A stretch of DNA of 45,079 bases from Rhodospirillales bacterium (lineage in GTDB: Bacteria; Pseudomonadota; Alphaproteobacteria; ATCC43930; CGMCC-115725), in the NCBI GenBank assembly GCA_019689675.1, contig JADGGZ010000006.1, positions 1 through 45,079 of the forward strand, written 5' to 3'. Shown one piece after another: positions 23,052-31,287 of the stretch. The notes beneath the pieces were generated by a model. The model searched no databases. It was not told the DNA's origin and saw nothing but the letters and a program-made list of their open reading frames with translations. Each line of letters starts with the position of its first letter. Positions within the stretch are counted from its first letter, which is position 1. The position numbers were made by a program, and so were the translations under genes.

Positions 23052-24050
23052 TCAGCGCCGCGCCCGGGCCGAGCCCGTCAGCTGCAGGAAGATGTCGTGG
23101 AGGTCCGTCTCGACGGTGGTCACGTCCACGATGCTGAGGCCGGCCGCTTTCACCGCATCGAGGAAGTCGGAGACGCGCGTCCGGCTCGGCTGATAGTGGA
23201 GGACGAGGCGGCTCGGGCCGGTCAGCTCGACATGGAATTGGGCGAGCTCGGGCGGAAGGCGCGAAAGCGCCTCGGCGAGGGTGACGCGGAGTTCCTTGGC
23301 GTCCACCCGGCGCAGCAGCGCCTCGGTCGTATCGCACGCCACGACTTCGCCGCGGTCGATGATCGCGATCCAATCGCAGAGCTCCTGGGCCTCCTCGAGG
23401 TAGTGGGTCGTCAGAAGGATCGTCGTGCCGCGCGCGTTGAGCATGCGGACATGCGCCCAGAGCTGCTGGCGAAGCTCGATGTCGACGCCGGCCGTGGGCT
23501 CGTCGAGCACGAGCACCGGAGGCGCGTGCACCATCGCCTTCGCGACCATGAGGCGGCGCCGCATGCCGCCCGAGAGGGTGCGCGCATAGGCGTCGGCCTT
23601 GTCGGTGAGCCCGACGGCGGCCAGGATCTCGTCGGTGCGACGCTCCGATTTCGGAACGCCGTAGAGGCCGGCGTGAAGGTCGAGGAGCTCGCGCGGGGTG
23701 AAGAACGGGTCGATGTTGAGTTCCTGCGGCACCACGCCGATCGCGGCCCGCGCCGCGCGCGGGTCGGCGTCGATGTCGATTCCCCAGATGCGCGCCGTTC
23801 CGGCGGTCTTCGTGACGAGCCCGGCGAGAATGTTGATGATCGTCGACTTGCCTGCCCCGTTCGGACCGAGGAGGCCGAAGAGCGCGCCGCGCGGGATGAA
23901 GAGGTCGACGTTGTCGAGCGCCTTTTTGGGCGGGGAGCGCTTCGAGCCGGCATAGATCTTGGTGACCCCCCGCAGCTCTACCGCGGCTGGCGGGGTTTCG
24001 GCCGGCGTGCTGGCGCGCGGCGCGACTGTCGCTGCGGCTTCAGTGGACAT
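23052..24050 (-). CDS. ABC-2 type transporter ATP-binding protein
   Basis: A 332-residue ATPase. Walker A is GPNGAGKST (62-70), the signature is LSGGMRRRL (159-167), Walker B is VLVLDEPTAG (179-188) and the switch histidine is H216. The RRR after the signature and the C-terminal extension of about 80 residues match ABC-2 drug/polysaccharide exporter ATPases such as YadG and CcmA-like DrrA proteins. The ATG at 24050 (MSTEAAAT) is preferred to an in-frame ATG at 24077. No permease gene lies next to it in this window, so its membrane partner is encoded elsewhere. No clear Shine-Dalgarno is seen. Confidence 0.9.
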   Translation of the reverse strand: MSTEAAATVAPRASTPAETPPAAVELRGVTKIYAGSKRSPPKKALDNVDLFIPRGALFGLLGPNGAGKSTIINILAGLVTKTAGTARIWGIDIDADPRAARAAIGVVPQELNIDPFFTPRELLDLHAGLYGVPKSERRTDEILAAVGLTDKADAYARTLSGGMRRRLMVAKAMVHAPPVLVLDEPTAGVDIELRQQLWAHVRMLNARGTTILLTTHYLEEAQELCDWIAIIDRGEVVACDTTEALLRRVDAKELRVTLAEALSRLPPELAQFHVELTGPSRLVLHYQPSRTRVSDFLDAVKAAGLSIVDVTTVETDLHDIFLQLTGSARARR

Positions 24051-24136
24051 TGAAAGGGGCGCCGCAATGCGTATCATCCGCCCCGCATACGGGTCAATCC
24101 GGCCCCTCGATCCATCCGTTCCCGAATAAGAGAGCG

Positions 24137-24454
24137 ATGCCGCCCTTCGAGACGATCTACATCGACACCATGGTGGCCGCCTGCGACGGCGGCGGCGGTG
24201 CTCTCGGTCACCCCAGGGTGTTCCTGAACCTCTCGGCCACCGGCTCGGTCGAGTGTCCCTATTGCTCGCGCCTCTTCGTCAACAAGGCGCGGGCGGGGAA
24301 CGGCGCCGGAGTCGTGACCGCGGGGGCGGCCGGGCGGCTCGAGGCGGGGCATGGCGATCACGTGCCGCCCGGGACACCTGCGACAGGCGGCCCGTCCGCG
24401 AGCCCCGAGACCGCGGGAGCGCGCTCGAGCTCGGCGAGCCCGGCCAAGCCTTGA
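24137..24454 (+). CDS. zf-CHCC (NDUFS6-like) zinc-finger protein with long C-terminal tail
   Basis: A 105-residue protein. Its first 50 residues hold the CHCC zinc finger: Cys in AACDGGGGALGHP, the His in GHP, and CPYC for the last two ligands. This domain is the bacterial relative of the mitochondrial complex I accessory subunit NDUFS6. Most bacterial members are about 60-70 residues. Here a Gly/Pro/Ala/Ser-rich tail of about 50 residues is added, ending at the polA overlap. The tail may be real or may show decay of an older stop codon. The last four bases overlap polA (TTGA), so polA translation may be coupled to it. Confidence 0.8.
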   Translation: MPPFETIYIDTMVAACDGGGGALGHPRVFLNLSATGSVECPYCSRLFVNKARAGNGAGVVTAGAAGRLEAGHGDHVPPGTPATGGPSASPETAGARSSSASPAKP

Positions 24455-27225
24455 GCGCCGGGGCGCCCGCGCCCCGGCACGTCTATCTCATAGACGCGTC
24501 GGGCTTCATCTTCCGGGCGTACCATGCGCTGCCGCCGCTGAGCCGGGCCGACGGGACGCCGACGAGCGCCGTGCTCGGCTTCGTCAACATGGTCTTGAAG
24601 CTGCTCGAGACCACCGACGCCGATTACGTCGCCGCGGTCTTCGATTCCGCGCGCGTCTCGTTCCGGAACGAGATCTACGACCAGTACAAGGCGAACCGGG
24701 CGCCGCCGCCGGACGACCTCGTGCCGCAATTCGCACTCGTCCGCGAAGCCTGCGAGGCGTTCACGATCCCCATAATCGAGGCGCCCAACTACGAGGCGGA
24801 CGATCTCATCGCCACCTACACCCGCGAGGCCGTCGAGGCCGGCGCCAAGGTGACGATCGTCTCCTCGGACAAGGACCTGATGCAGCTCGTCCGTGACGAT
24901 GTCGTCGTCATGTACGATCCCATCAAGGAGAAGCCGATCGGCCCGGCCGAGGTGAAGGAGAAGTTCGGCGTACCTCCCGAGAAGGTCATCGACGTGCAGG
25001 CGCTCTGCGGCGACAGCGTCGACAACGTGCCGGGCGTACCGGGAATCGGCGTCAAGACCGCGGCCGAGCTCATCAACGCCTACGGCACGCTCGAGGAACT
25101 CCTCGACCGGGCCGCCGAGATCAGGCAGCCGGCGCGCCGGCAGCGTCTTCTCGACAACCGGGAGAACGCGCTCGTGTCGAAGCGCCTCGTCACGCTCGAC
25201 GCGCATGTCGCGCTGCCGCGCCCGCTCTCCGATCTCGCGCTGAAGCCCTACGACCGCGCGAAGCTCATCGCATTCCTGCAGGCGAACGATTTCCGCAAGG
25301 TGATCCAGCGGCTGGAGCAGGGCCGCTACGCTCGGACGACCGCCGGCGCGGCGCCGGCGCCGATCGTGATCCCGTCCGCCGACGAGTTCGCCAACCGGAA
25401 GTACGACACGATCGAGGACGAGGCGGCGCTCGAGGCAATCCTTGACGAGGCCCGGCGCGAGGGCCTCCTCGCGATCGAGGTGCTGACGACCCAGCCCGAG
25501 AGGGCGATGCTGCGCGCGGTAGGGATAGGGCTCGCGCTCGCGCCCGGACGCGCCGCCTATGTGCCGGTCGGGCACCGTCTTCCGCCGGAGACTCTCGGCC
25601 CCGAGCCGAAGAACTTGGACGAGCGGCGGGTGATGGCGCGTTTGAAGCCCGTCCTCGAGGATCCGGCGATCCTCAAGGTCGCGCACAACGCGAAATACGC
25701 CGCCCACGTGCTCGGCGGCTACGGCATCGACCTGAAGCCGATCGACTGCACCCAGCTCATTTCCTACGTGCTCGACGGAGCGCAGCACGGCCACGGGCTC
25801 GACGACCTCGCCGCGCGCCACCTCCGGCACGAGATGATCAAGTACAAGGACCTCTGCGGCAGCGGGAAGGCGCAGATCGGCTACGCCGAGGTTCTGGTCG
25901 AGCGCGCCGCGCCCTACGGCGCGGAGTGCGCCGACGTGGCGCTGAGGCTGCATCGTCTCTTGAAGCCCCGGCTCGTTCACGAGCGCATGACCGCCTTCTA
26001 CGAGACGGTGGAGCGTCCGTTGCCGCTCGTCATCGCACGCATGGAGCGGGCGGGGATCCGGGTCGATCGCGAGGAGCTCCGCCGCCTCGCTGCGGACTTC
26101 ACGCAGCGGATCGCCGGCCTGGAGCGGCAGATCTACGAGCTTGCCGGCACCGAGTTCACGATCGGCTCGCCCAAGCAGCTCGCCGAGGTGCTGTTCGAGA
26201 AGCTGAAGCTCACCCCGCGCGGGCGAAAGGGGAAGGCGGGGGCCTACAGCACCGACGCCTCGGTGCTCGAGGAGCTTGCCGCGCTGCACGACGTCCCGAA
26301 GCTGGTTCTCGAGTGGCGCCAGCTCACGAAGCTCAAATCGACCTACGCCGAGGCGCTCCTCGACGAGATCAACCCCGAGACGGGGCGCGTTCACACCTGC
26401 TTCCAGCTCGCCGCGACCTCGACGGGCCGCCTCTCCTCGAGCGAGCCCAATCTCCAGAACATCCCGATCCGGACGGAGGAGGGACGCAAGGTTCGCCGCG
26501 CCTTCATCGCCGAGCCGGGTCATCTCCTGCTTTCCGCCGATTACAGCCAGATCGAGCTGCGCCTCGCCGCGCATGTCGCCGACGTTCCCGGGCTCAAGGA
26601 GGCGTTCCTGCGCGGCGAGGACATTCACGCCGCGACGGCGAGCCAGGTCTTCGGCGTGCCGATCGCCGGCATGGACCGGGAGACGCGGCGGCGCGCCAAG
26701 GCGATCAACTTCGGGATCATCTACGGCATCAGCCCGTTCGGCCTCGCGGCCAATCTCGGCGTCTCGACGGGCGAGGCGGCCGAGTACATCAAGGCCTACT
26801 TCCAGCGCTTCCCCGGCATCCGCGACTACATGGAGCGGACCAAGGAGGAATGCCGCGAGCGGGGCTACGTGACGACGCTCTTCGGCCGCAAGTGCTGGAT
26901 TCCGGGCATCCGCGATCCGAACGTCACGCGCCGGAACTTCGCCGAGCGCCAGGCGATCAACGCGCCGCTTCAGGGGTCCGCGGCGGACATCATCAAACGC
27001 GCGATGGCGCGCGTTCCGCCGGCACTCGAAGGCGCGGGCCTGCGCGGCCGGATGCTGCTGCAGGTGCACGACGAGCTCCTTTTCGAGGTCCCTGAAGAAG
27101 AGGCGGAGGCGACGGCCGCGCTCGTCCGGGAGGTGATGGAAGGCGCCTGCGCGCCCGCGTGCCAGCTGTCCGTTCCGCTCGTCGTCGAGGCGCGCTACGC
27201 GGCCAACTGGGACGAGGCGCACTGA
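24451..27225 (+). CDS. polA: DNA polymerase I, polymerase intact, proofreading site lost
   Basis: A 924-residue three-domain polymerase that fills gaps and removes primers. The 5' nuclease (residues about 1-290) has YEADDLIAT, SSDKDLMQLV and GDSVDNVPGVPGIG. The polymerase domain has SADYSQIELR (D697) and VHDEL (D874). The 3'-5' exonuclease domain is present, but its metal carboxylates are not. The E. coli D355/E357 positions read E343/L345. D424 becomes A417 within HNAKYAAHVL. D501 becomes C493 in YGAEC. Proofreading should therefore be inactive, as in Taq and Bst polymerases. The start is TTG 24451, overlapping the zinc-finger stop as TTGA, since the fold begins about 11 codons later. The overlap suggests coupling. 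Confidence 0.95.
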   Translation: MSAGAPAPRHVYLIDASGFIFRAYHALPPLSRADGTPTSAVLGFVNMVLKLLETTDADYVAAVFDSARVSFRNEIYDQYKANRAPPPDDLVPQFALVREACEAFTIPIIEAPNYEADDLIATYTREAVEAGAKVTIVSSDKDLMQLVRDDVVVMYDPIKEKPIGPAEVKEKFGVPPEKVIDVQALCGDSVDNVPGVPGIGVKTAAELINAYGTLEELLDRAAEIRQPARRQRLLDNRENALVSKRLVTLDAHVALPRPLSDLALKPYDRAKLIAFLQANDFRKVIQRLEQGRYARTTAGAAPAPIVIPSADEFANRKYDTIEDEAALEAILDEARREGLLAIEVLTTQPERAMLRAVGIGLALAPGRAAYVPVGHRLPPETLGPEPKNLDERRVMARLKPVLEDPAILKVAHNAKYAAHVLGGYGIDLKPIDCTQLISYVLDGAQHGHGLDDLAARHLRHEMIKYKDLCGSGKAQIGYAEVLVERAAPYGAECADVALRLHRLLKPRLVHERMTAFYETVERPLPLVIARMERAGIRVDREELRRLAADFTQRIAGLERQIYELAGTEFTIGSPKQLAEVLFEKLKLTPRGRKGKAGAYSTDASVLEELAALHDVPKLVLEWRQLTKLKSTYAEALLDEINPETGRVHTCFQLAATSTGRLSSSEPNLQNIPIRTEEGRKVRRAFIAEPGHLLLSADYSQIELRLAAHVADVPGLKEAFLRGEDIHAATASQVFGVPIAGMDRETRRRAKAINFGIIYGISPFGLAANLGVSTGEAAEYIKAYFQRFPGIRDYMERTKEECRERGYVTTLFGRKCWIPGIRDPNVTRRNFAERQAINAPLQGSAADIIKRAMARVPPALEGAGLRGRMLLQVHDELLFEVPEEEAEATAALVREVMEGACAPACQLSVPLVVEARYAANWDEAH

Positions 27226-27230
27226 AGGCG

Positions 27231-27938
27231 ATGGCGAGGAGCCTCGCCCGCCTTCTGGGGGTTCTGGCTCTGCTCCTCGCCTTCGGAGCGGTTCTCTTCC
27301 TGCGGCCCGAGCTCCAAGGCCTCCTGACGGAGGTCGCCGAGCATAGAGCCGAGCTCGGCGCCTGGGTGGCGACGCATTACGCGACGGCGCTCCTCGCCTT
27401 CACCGCCGTCTACTTCGTGACCAAGGCCGCCTTTCTGCCGACCGGGCCGCTCCTCACGGCGCTCGGAGGGCTCTTTCTCGGCGTTCCGGCGACCGCCGCC
27501 GCCGCCTCGCTGGGCGGCGCCGTCGCCGCGGCGCTTCTCTACTTCATCGCCGATCTCGGGGTCGGGCGGCGTCTCAGGGCGCGCGCCTTTCCTTTCGTCG
27601 AGCGGGCGAGCGCCGGCTTCCGCCGCTACGGCTTCAGCTATCTCGTCGCGTTCCGTCTCGTCCCGGTGATGCCGTTCTGGGCCGGCTGCTTGGTGCCCGC
27701 CATTCTCGGCGTGCGCTTCGGGACGTATCTCGCAGCGACGATCGTGGGCAGCCTGCCGAGCGCCTTGCTCTACGCGAGCCTCGGCAACGGGCTCGGGCGG
27801 GCGCTCGATCAGGGACCGGTTTCGCTCGACGCTTTCTCGCGGCCCGACATCATCGGGCCGCTCTTCGGGCTCGCAGCGCTCGCTCTCGCGCCGGTGCTCT
27901 GGAGCAAGCTGCGCAGCCGCCGCGCCCGGCTCGTCTGA
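27231..27938 (+). CDS. TVP38/TMEM64 (DedA-like, VTT domain) membrane protein
   Basis: A 235-residue membrane protein with about six hydrophobic segments. The VTT core has FLPTGPLLTALGGLFLG and VAFRLVPVMPFWAGCLVPA, plus the downstream GSLPSALLYASLGNG. These proteins sit in the inner membrane and act as lipid scramblases or transporters in eukaryotes (VMP1, TMEM41B). Their bacterial role is related to envelope homeostasis. The ATG at 27231 is five bases after the polA stop, with AAGG just upstream, so it is probably co-transcribed with polA. It ends nine bases before the convergent NusG-like gene. Confidence 0.9.
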   Translation: MARSLARLLGVLALLLAFGAVLFLRPELQGLLTEVAEHRAELGAWVATHYATALLAFTAVYFVTKAAFLPTGPLLTALGGLFLGVPATAAAASLGGAVAAALLYFIADLGVGRRLRARAFPFVERASAGFRRYGFSYLVAFRLVPVMPFWAGCLVPAILGVRFGTYLAATIVGSLPSALLYASLGNGLGRALDQGPVSLDAFSRPDIIGPLFGLAALALAPVLWSKLRSRRARLV

Positions 27939-27947
27939 CCCGAGGCC

Positions 27948-28451
27948 TCAGGCGATCGCGCGGAGCGCGGTCGGCGGTACACGGACGCGGACCTCGCGCC
28001 CGAGCAGTTCGAGAAGCACGATCACCCGCTCGTCGTCGGTCGCCGCCTCGAAGAGGCCGACGCAGCCTTCAAGGGCTCCTTCCGCTATCGTCACGCGGTC
28101 GCCGCGCCTGAAATCGGCGGCGGAGCCGAGCACGACAAGGCCGCGCTCGTCCTCCCTTGCGCGGATCGCCTCGACGACGCCGTCCGGGACTGGGGCGGGC
28201 GCATCGCCGTGGGAGACGAGATCGGCGACGCCGACCGTCGAGCGGATCGCGCGCCAGCGCTCGGCGGCGAGATCGAGCTGGACGAAGAGGTAGCGCGGGA
28301 AGAGCGGCGCCGCGATCTCCTCCACCTTGCGGGCATGGCGCCGCCGTTTCGCGATGCGCGGCAGATAGGCGCGAAAGCGCTGGTTCCGGAGGTGCGAGAG
28401 CGCCTTCGCCTCGGCGTTCGGCTGCGTATGCACGACGTACCAGCGGTCCAT
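27948..28451 (-). CDS. NusG-family antiterminator paralogue (RfaH-like)
   Basis: A 167-residue NusG paralogue. The N-terminal NGN domain begins DRWYVVHTQPNAEAKALSHL and contains PLFPRYLFVQLDL. A KOW domain follows from about residue 114 (FRRGDRVTIAEGALEGCVG). Such specialised paralogues (RfaH, UpxY, LoaP) bind paused RNA polymerase and let it read through long polysaccharide operons. Canonical housekeeping nusG sits beside secE and ribosomal genes, which is not the case here. The gene is coupled (TGATG) to a winged-helix regulator and lies among glycan genes, so operon-specific antitermination is the best inference. No certain target element is seen. Confidence 0.9.
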   Translation of the reverse strand: MDRWYVVHTQPNAEAKALSHLRNQRFRAYLPRIAKRRRHARKVEEIAAPLFPRYLFVQLDLAAERWRAIRSTVGVADLVSHGDAPAPVPDGVVEAIRAREDERGLVVLGSAADFRRGDRVTIAEGALEGCVGLFEAATDDERVIVLLELLGREVRVRVPPTALRAIA

Positions 28452-29116
28452 CAGCCGGACTCCGTCGGCAGCGGCGGCCTCTGTCGCACGACGTGGAGGA
28501 GGGCGGGCGCGAGGACCCGCTCCTCCGGCAGCAGGGCGCGGGTGCGGTCGAAGCTCGCCTGCGGCTCGCGGAGGTCGGTCACGATCGCTGCGTCGATCTC
28601 GCCGAGGGCGCCGAGATCGCGCGCGACCGCGAGGCGGCCGAAGCGCGTCGCCTTGGGATCGACGAGCCCGACCAGATGCGTGTCGTGATTGTCCGCAACG
28701 AGCTTGGCGATTTCCGCGAGGTCGCCCGCGCCGATGAGGGCGACGCGCTTCCATCCACGCCGTCCGCACAAGGTGAAGAGCTCGTGGCACTGACCGCGTG
28801 CGAGACGGAAGAAGTCGAACGATTGCGACAGGTACTCGGCGGTGAGCCGGCTCTTCTCGGCGAAGCCCTTCGGCGTCAAGTAATAGGCATAGCGCCGCGC
28901 CGGGACGTGGGTGACCTTGATGTAGCCCTTGTTGACGCAGCGCTTGAGGTAGGCGTTCGCCAGTCCGAGCGCGATCCCGAGTTCGCGGGCGAGCGAGCGC
29001 TGCGTCACCACGGCGTTTCCGGCGACCGCGTTCAGCATGCCGAGGGTGATGGCCGCTTCGGCCCGATCGTCGGCGTCGCTTCCGCTGCTCACGGGGGCGG
29101 ACCGTAGGTTGTTCAT
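28451..29116 (-). CDS. Winged-helix regulator with C-terminal Rossmann-like domain
   Basis: A 221-residue protein. Residues about 25-85 form a winged helix-turn-helix: VTQRSLARELGIALGLANAYL is the HTH, and HVPARRYAYYLTPKG is the wing. After residue 123 a Rossmann-like fold follows (WKRVALIGAGDLAEIAKLV, GLVDPKATRFG), similar to nucleotide-sensing domains. This two-part design is known from regulators in alphaproteobacterial polysaccharide loci (from memory). It could sense a nucleotide sugar or coenzyme. The ATG at 29116 is chosen over an in-frame GTG at 29152. Its start codon lies inside a palindrome, consistent with autoregulation. It is coupled to the RfaH-like gene and divergent from an oxidoreductase. 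Confidence 0.85.
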   Translation of the reverse strand: MNNLRSAPVSSGSDADDRAEAAITLGMLNAVAGNAVVTQRSLARELGIALGLANAYLKRCVNKGYIKVTHVPARRYAYYLTPKGFAEKSRLTAEYLSQSFDFFRLARGQCHELFTLCGRRGWKRVALIGAGDLAEIAKLVADNHDTHLVGLVDPKATRFGRLAVARDLGALGEIDAAIVTDLREPQASFDRTRALLPEERVLAPALLHVVRQRPPLPTESG

Positions 29117-29125
29117 GCCGTGAAC
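29111..29125. promoter_or_regulatory. Candidate operator, GTTCA-N5-TGAAC
   Basis: GTTCATGCCGTGAAC is a perfect 5-bp inverted repeat with a 5-base spacer. It covers the start codon of the winged-helix gene (29116-29114) and lies 48 bp before the divergent oxidoreductase ATG. Its position fits a site for autorepression by the winged-helix regulator, but binding is not shown. Confidence 0.5.
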
Positions 29126-29144
29126 GTCAAGCTTTACGGGGCTG

Positions 29145-29162
29145 GACGGCACCTGTACCGTC
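29145..29162. promoter_or_regulatory. Second palindrome in the regulator/oxidoreductase region
   Basis: GACGGCACCTGTACCGTC is an imperfect 18-bp palindrome, with GACGG/CCGTC outer arms and AC/GT inner pairs. It sits 10 bp before the ATG of the divergent oxidoreductase (29173). It may be a second operator or overlap the promoter. Confidence 0.4.
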
Positions 29163-29172
29163 GCCGCCGCTC

Positions 29173-31287
29173 ATGAAGCAGATCTTCCAGAGCGCACGCT
29201 CGGGCAAGCTCGAGCTTGCCGAGGTGCCCGACCCGCAGGTCCGGCCGGGCCATGTCCTCGTCGCCACGCGGGCCTCGCTCATCTCGGCCGGGACCGAGCG
29301 GATGGTGGTCGATTTCGCGCGCAAGAGCCTCGCCGGCAAGGCGAGGGAGCGGCCGGATCTCGTCAAGAAGGTGCTTGAGAAGGCGCGGCGGGACGGGATC
29401 GCGGCGACGTTCCGCGCGGTCATGGCGCGGCTCGACGAGCCTCTGCCGCTCGGCTATTCGGCCGCGGGCGAGGTGGTCGAGGTGGGCGCCGGCCTCGAAG
29501 GCGTCTTCCGGAAGGGGCAGCGCGTCGCGGTGGCGGGCGCCGGGCTCGCCAATCATGCCGAGCTCAACGTCGTTCCGCGCAATCTCGCCGTTCCGGTGCC
29601 GGACGAGGTTTCGGACGAGGAGGCATGTTTCGCGACGCTGGGTTCGATCGCGCTGCACGCGGTGCGCGGGCTCGGCGTCGGGCTCGGCGACGTGGTCGCG
29701 GTGCTCGGCGTCGGACTGGTCGGCCAGCTCGCGGTGCAGCTCTTGGCGCTCCAGGGCGCGCGCGTGGTCGCGCTCGATTACGATTCCGGGCGGCTGGCGC
29801 TTGCGAAGGCGCATGGTGCAGAGCTCGCCTGGAACCTCGCCGAGCCGGGCGCCGCATCCGCGGTCGCCGCGCTCACCGGCGGAATCGGGTGTGATGCGAT
29901 CCTCGTCGCCGCCGCGACGGAATCGAGCGAGCCGCTCGAGCTGGCGGCCGAGCTCGCCCGCGATCGTGCGCGCGTCGTCATGGTCGGCAAGACCGGGACG
30001 GCCTTTCCTTACGCGGCGTTCATGAGGAAGGAGCTCTCGATCAGCGTTTCGCGTTCCTACGGGCCCGGCCGCTACGACGACGAGTTCGAGACCCGAGGCG
30101 TCAAGTATCCGGTCGGCTTCGTCCGCTGGACCGAAACCGAAAATCTGCGCGAGATCGTGCGGCTCATGACGCGCGGACTCGCGGTCGCGCCGCTCCTGAC
30201 GCACCGCTTCGCCTTCGAGGATGCCGAGCGGGCCTACGAGCTGGTGACGGGCGGCGGCGAGCCGCATCTCGGAGTCGTGCTTCGCTACGAGCCGCGCGCA
30301 CCCGCCGTGCGGCCCTCCTTCCCTGCGCCGCAGGCGGGCGCGCGGGGCTGCGTCGTCGGCGTCATCGGCGCCGGCGCCTTCGCGCGCACCGTGCTCTTGC
30401 CGGAGCTCGCGCGGATGAAGGACGTGACGCTGAGGACCATCGTTACGCAGCGCGGCATGACGGCCGAGCACGCGCGCCGGCAGTTCAGGTTCGAGCGCTG
30501 CGCGACCGAGATCGACGCGGTGCTGGGCGATCCCGCGATCAACGCTGTTCTCGTCGCGACCAGGCATGCGAGCCATGCCGAGCTCGCCGCGCGGGCGCTC
30601 GAGGCCGGCAAGTCCGTCTTCGTCGAGAAGCCGCTCGCGGTCGACGAAGCCGGGATCGAGCGCGTCCAAGCGGCGCGGGAGAAGAGCACGGGCTTCTTCC
30701 TCGTCGGCTTCAATCGCCGCTTCGCGCCGATGGTCGCGAAGGCGCGTGCGCATCTCGCGAAGATGGCCGGGCCGAAATTCCTGCTCTTGCGCGTCAATGC
30801 CGGCGCGCTGCCGTCCGAGAGCTGGATCAACGCCGCCGAGGAGGGCGGCGGACGCATCGTCGGCGAGCTCTGCCATTTCATCGATCTCGCGCGCGCTCTC
30901 GCCGGAAGCCCGATCGTCTCCGTCGATGCCTCGGCGGCGGGGCGCGACGACGTCTCGGTCGCGCTCGGCTTCGCGGACGGCAGCCTTGCGACGATCGCCT
31001 ATACCGCGCTCGGCGACACCGGGTTCAGCAAGGAGCGGTTCGAGGCCTTCGCCGGCGGCAGCGTCGTCACGATCGACAACTTCCTGACGCTCACCATCAC
31101 TGCCGATGGCCGCACGCGGACGGAGAAGGCCGCGCAGGACAAAGGGCATGCTGCCGAGCTCGCCGCTTTCGTGCGGGGCGTCGTCGAGGGGCGCCCCCCG
31201 GTCGCGGAGGCCGAGCTGGTCGAGACGAGCCGCGCCACGCTCGCCGTGCTGACGAGCCTGCGCGAAGAGCGCCGCGTATTGCTCTAG
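29173..31287 (+). CDS. Two-domain oxidoreductase: MDR dehydrogenase fused to Gfo/Idh/MocA
   Basis: A 704-residue fusion. Residues about 1-375 form a medium-chain dehydrogenase/reductase with VAVLGVGLVGQLAVQLL for NAD(P). The catalytic zinc ligands are absent: the CGTD position reads A39-G40-T41-E42 and the GHE position reads G94-Y95-S96. Residues from about 392 are a Gfo/Idh/MocA oxidoreductase with GVIGAGAFA and the EKPL lysine motif near 486. Such bi-domain proteins occur in polysaccharide loci and probably carry out linked redox steps on a nucleotide sugar. It is divergent from the winged-helix regulator with two palindromes between them. Its TAG stop shares the CTAG with the convergent CapD gene. 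Confidence 0.9.
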   Translation: MKQIFQSARSGKLELAEVPDPQVRPGHVLVATRASLISAGTERMVVDFARKSLAGKARERPDLVKKVLEKARRDGIAATFRAVMARLDEPLPLGYSAAGEVVEVGAGLEGVFRKGQRVAVAGAGLANHAELNVVPRNLAVPVPDEVSDEEACFATLGSIALHAVRGLGVGLGDVVAVLGVGLVGQLAVQLLALQGARVVALDYDSGRLALAKAHGAELAWNLAEPGAASAVAALTGGIGCDAILVAAATESSEPLELAAELARDRARVVMVGKTGTAFPYAAFMRKELSISVSRSYGPGRYDDEFETRGVKYPVGFVRWTETENLREIVRLMTRGLAVAPLLTHRFAFEDAERAYELVTGGGEPHLGVVLRYEPRAPAVRPSFPAPQAGARGCVVGVIGAGAFARTVLLPELARMKDVTLRTIVTQRGMTAEHARRQFRFERCATEIDAVLGDPAINAVLVATRHASHAELAARALEAGKSVFVEKPLAVDEAGIERVQAAREKSTGFFLVGFNRRFAPMVAKARAHLAKMAGPKFLLLRVNAGALPSESWINAAEEGGGRIVGELCHFIDLARALAGSPIVSVDASAAGRDDVSVALGFADGSLATIAYTALGDTGFSKERFEAFAGGSVVTIDNFLTLTITADGRTRTEKAAQDKGHAAELAAFVRGVVEGRPPVAEAELVETSRATLAVLTSLREERRVLL

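Noticed and set aside
22893-23060. Small gene starting at ATG 22893 in the convergent gap
   Set aside because: The frame runs on as antisense of the ABC ATPase, and the part in the gap shows no motif, ribosome site or separate stop.
24358-27222. A 954-codon open frame antisense to polA
   Set aside because: High G+C lowers stop-codon frequency in the antisense frame. The translation is Arg/Glu/Leu-rich with no domain pattern, while the plus strand encodes clear Pol I motifs.
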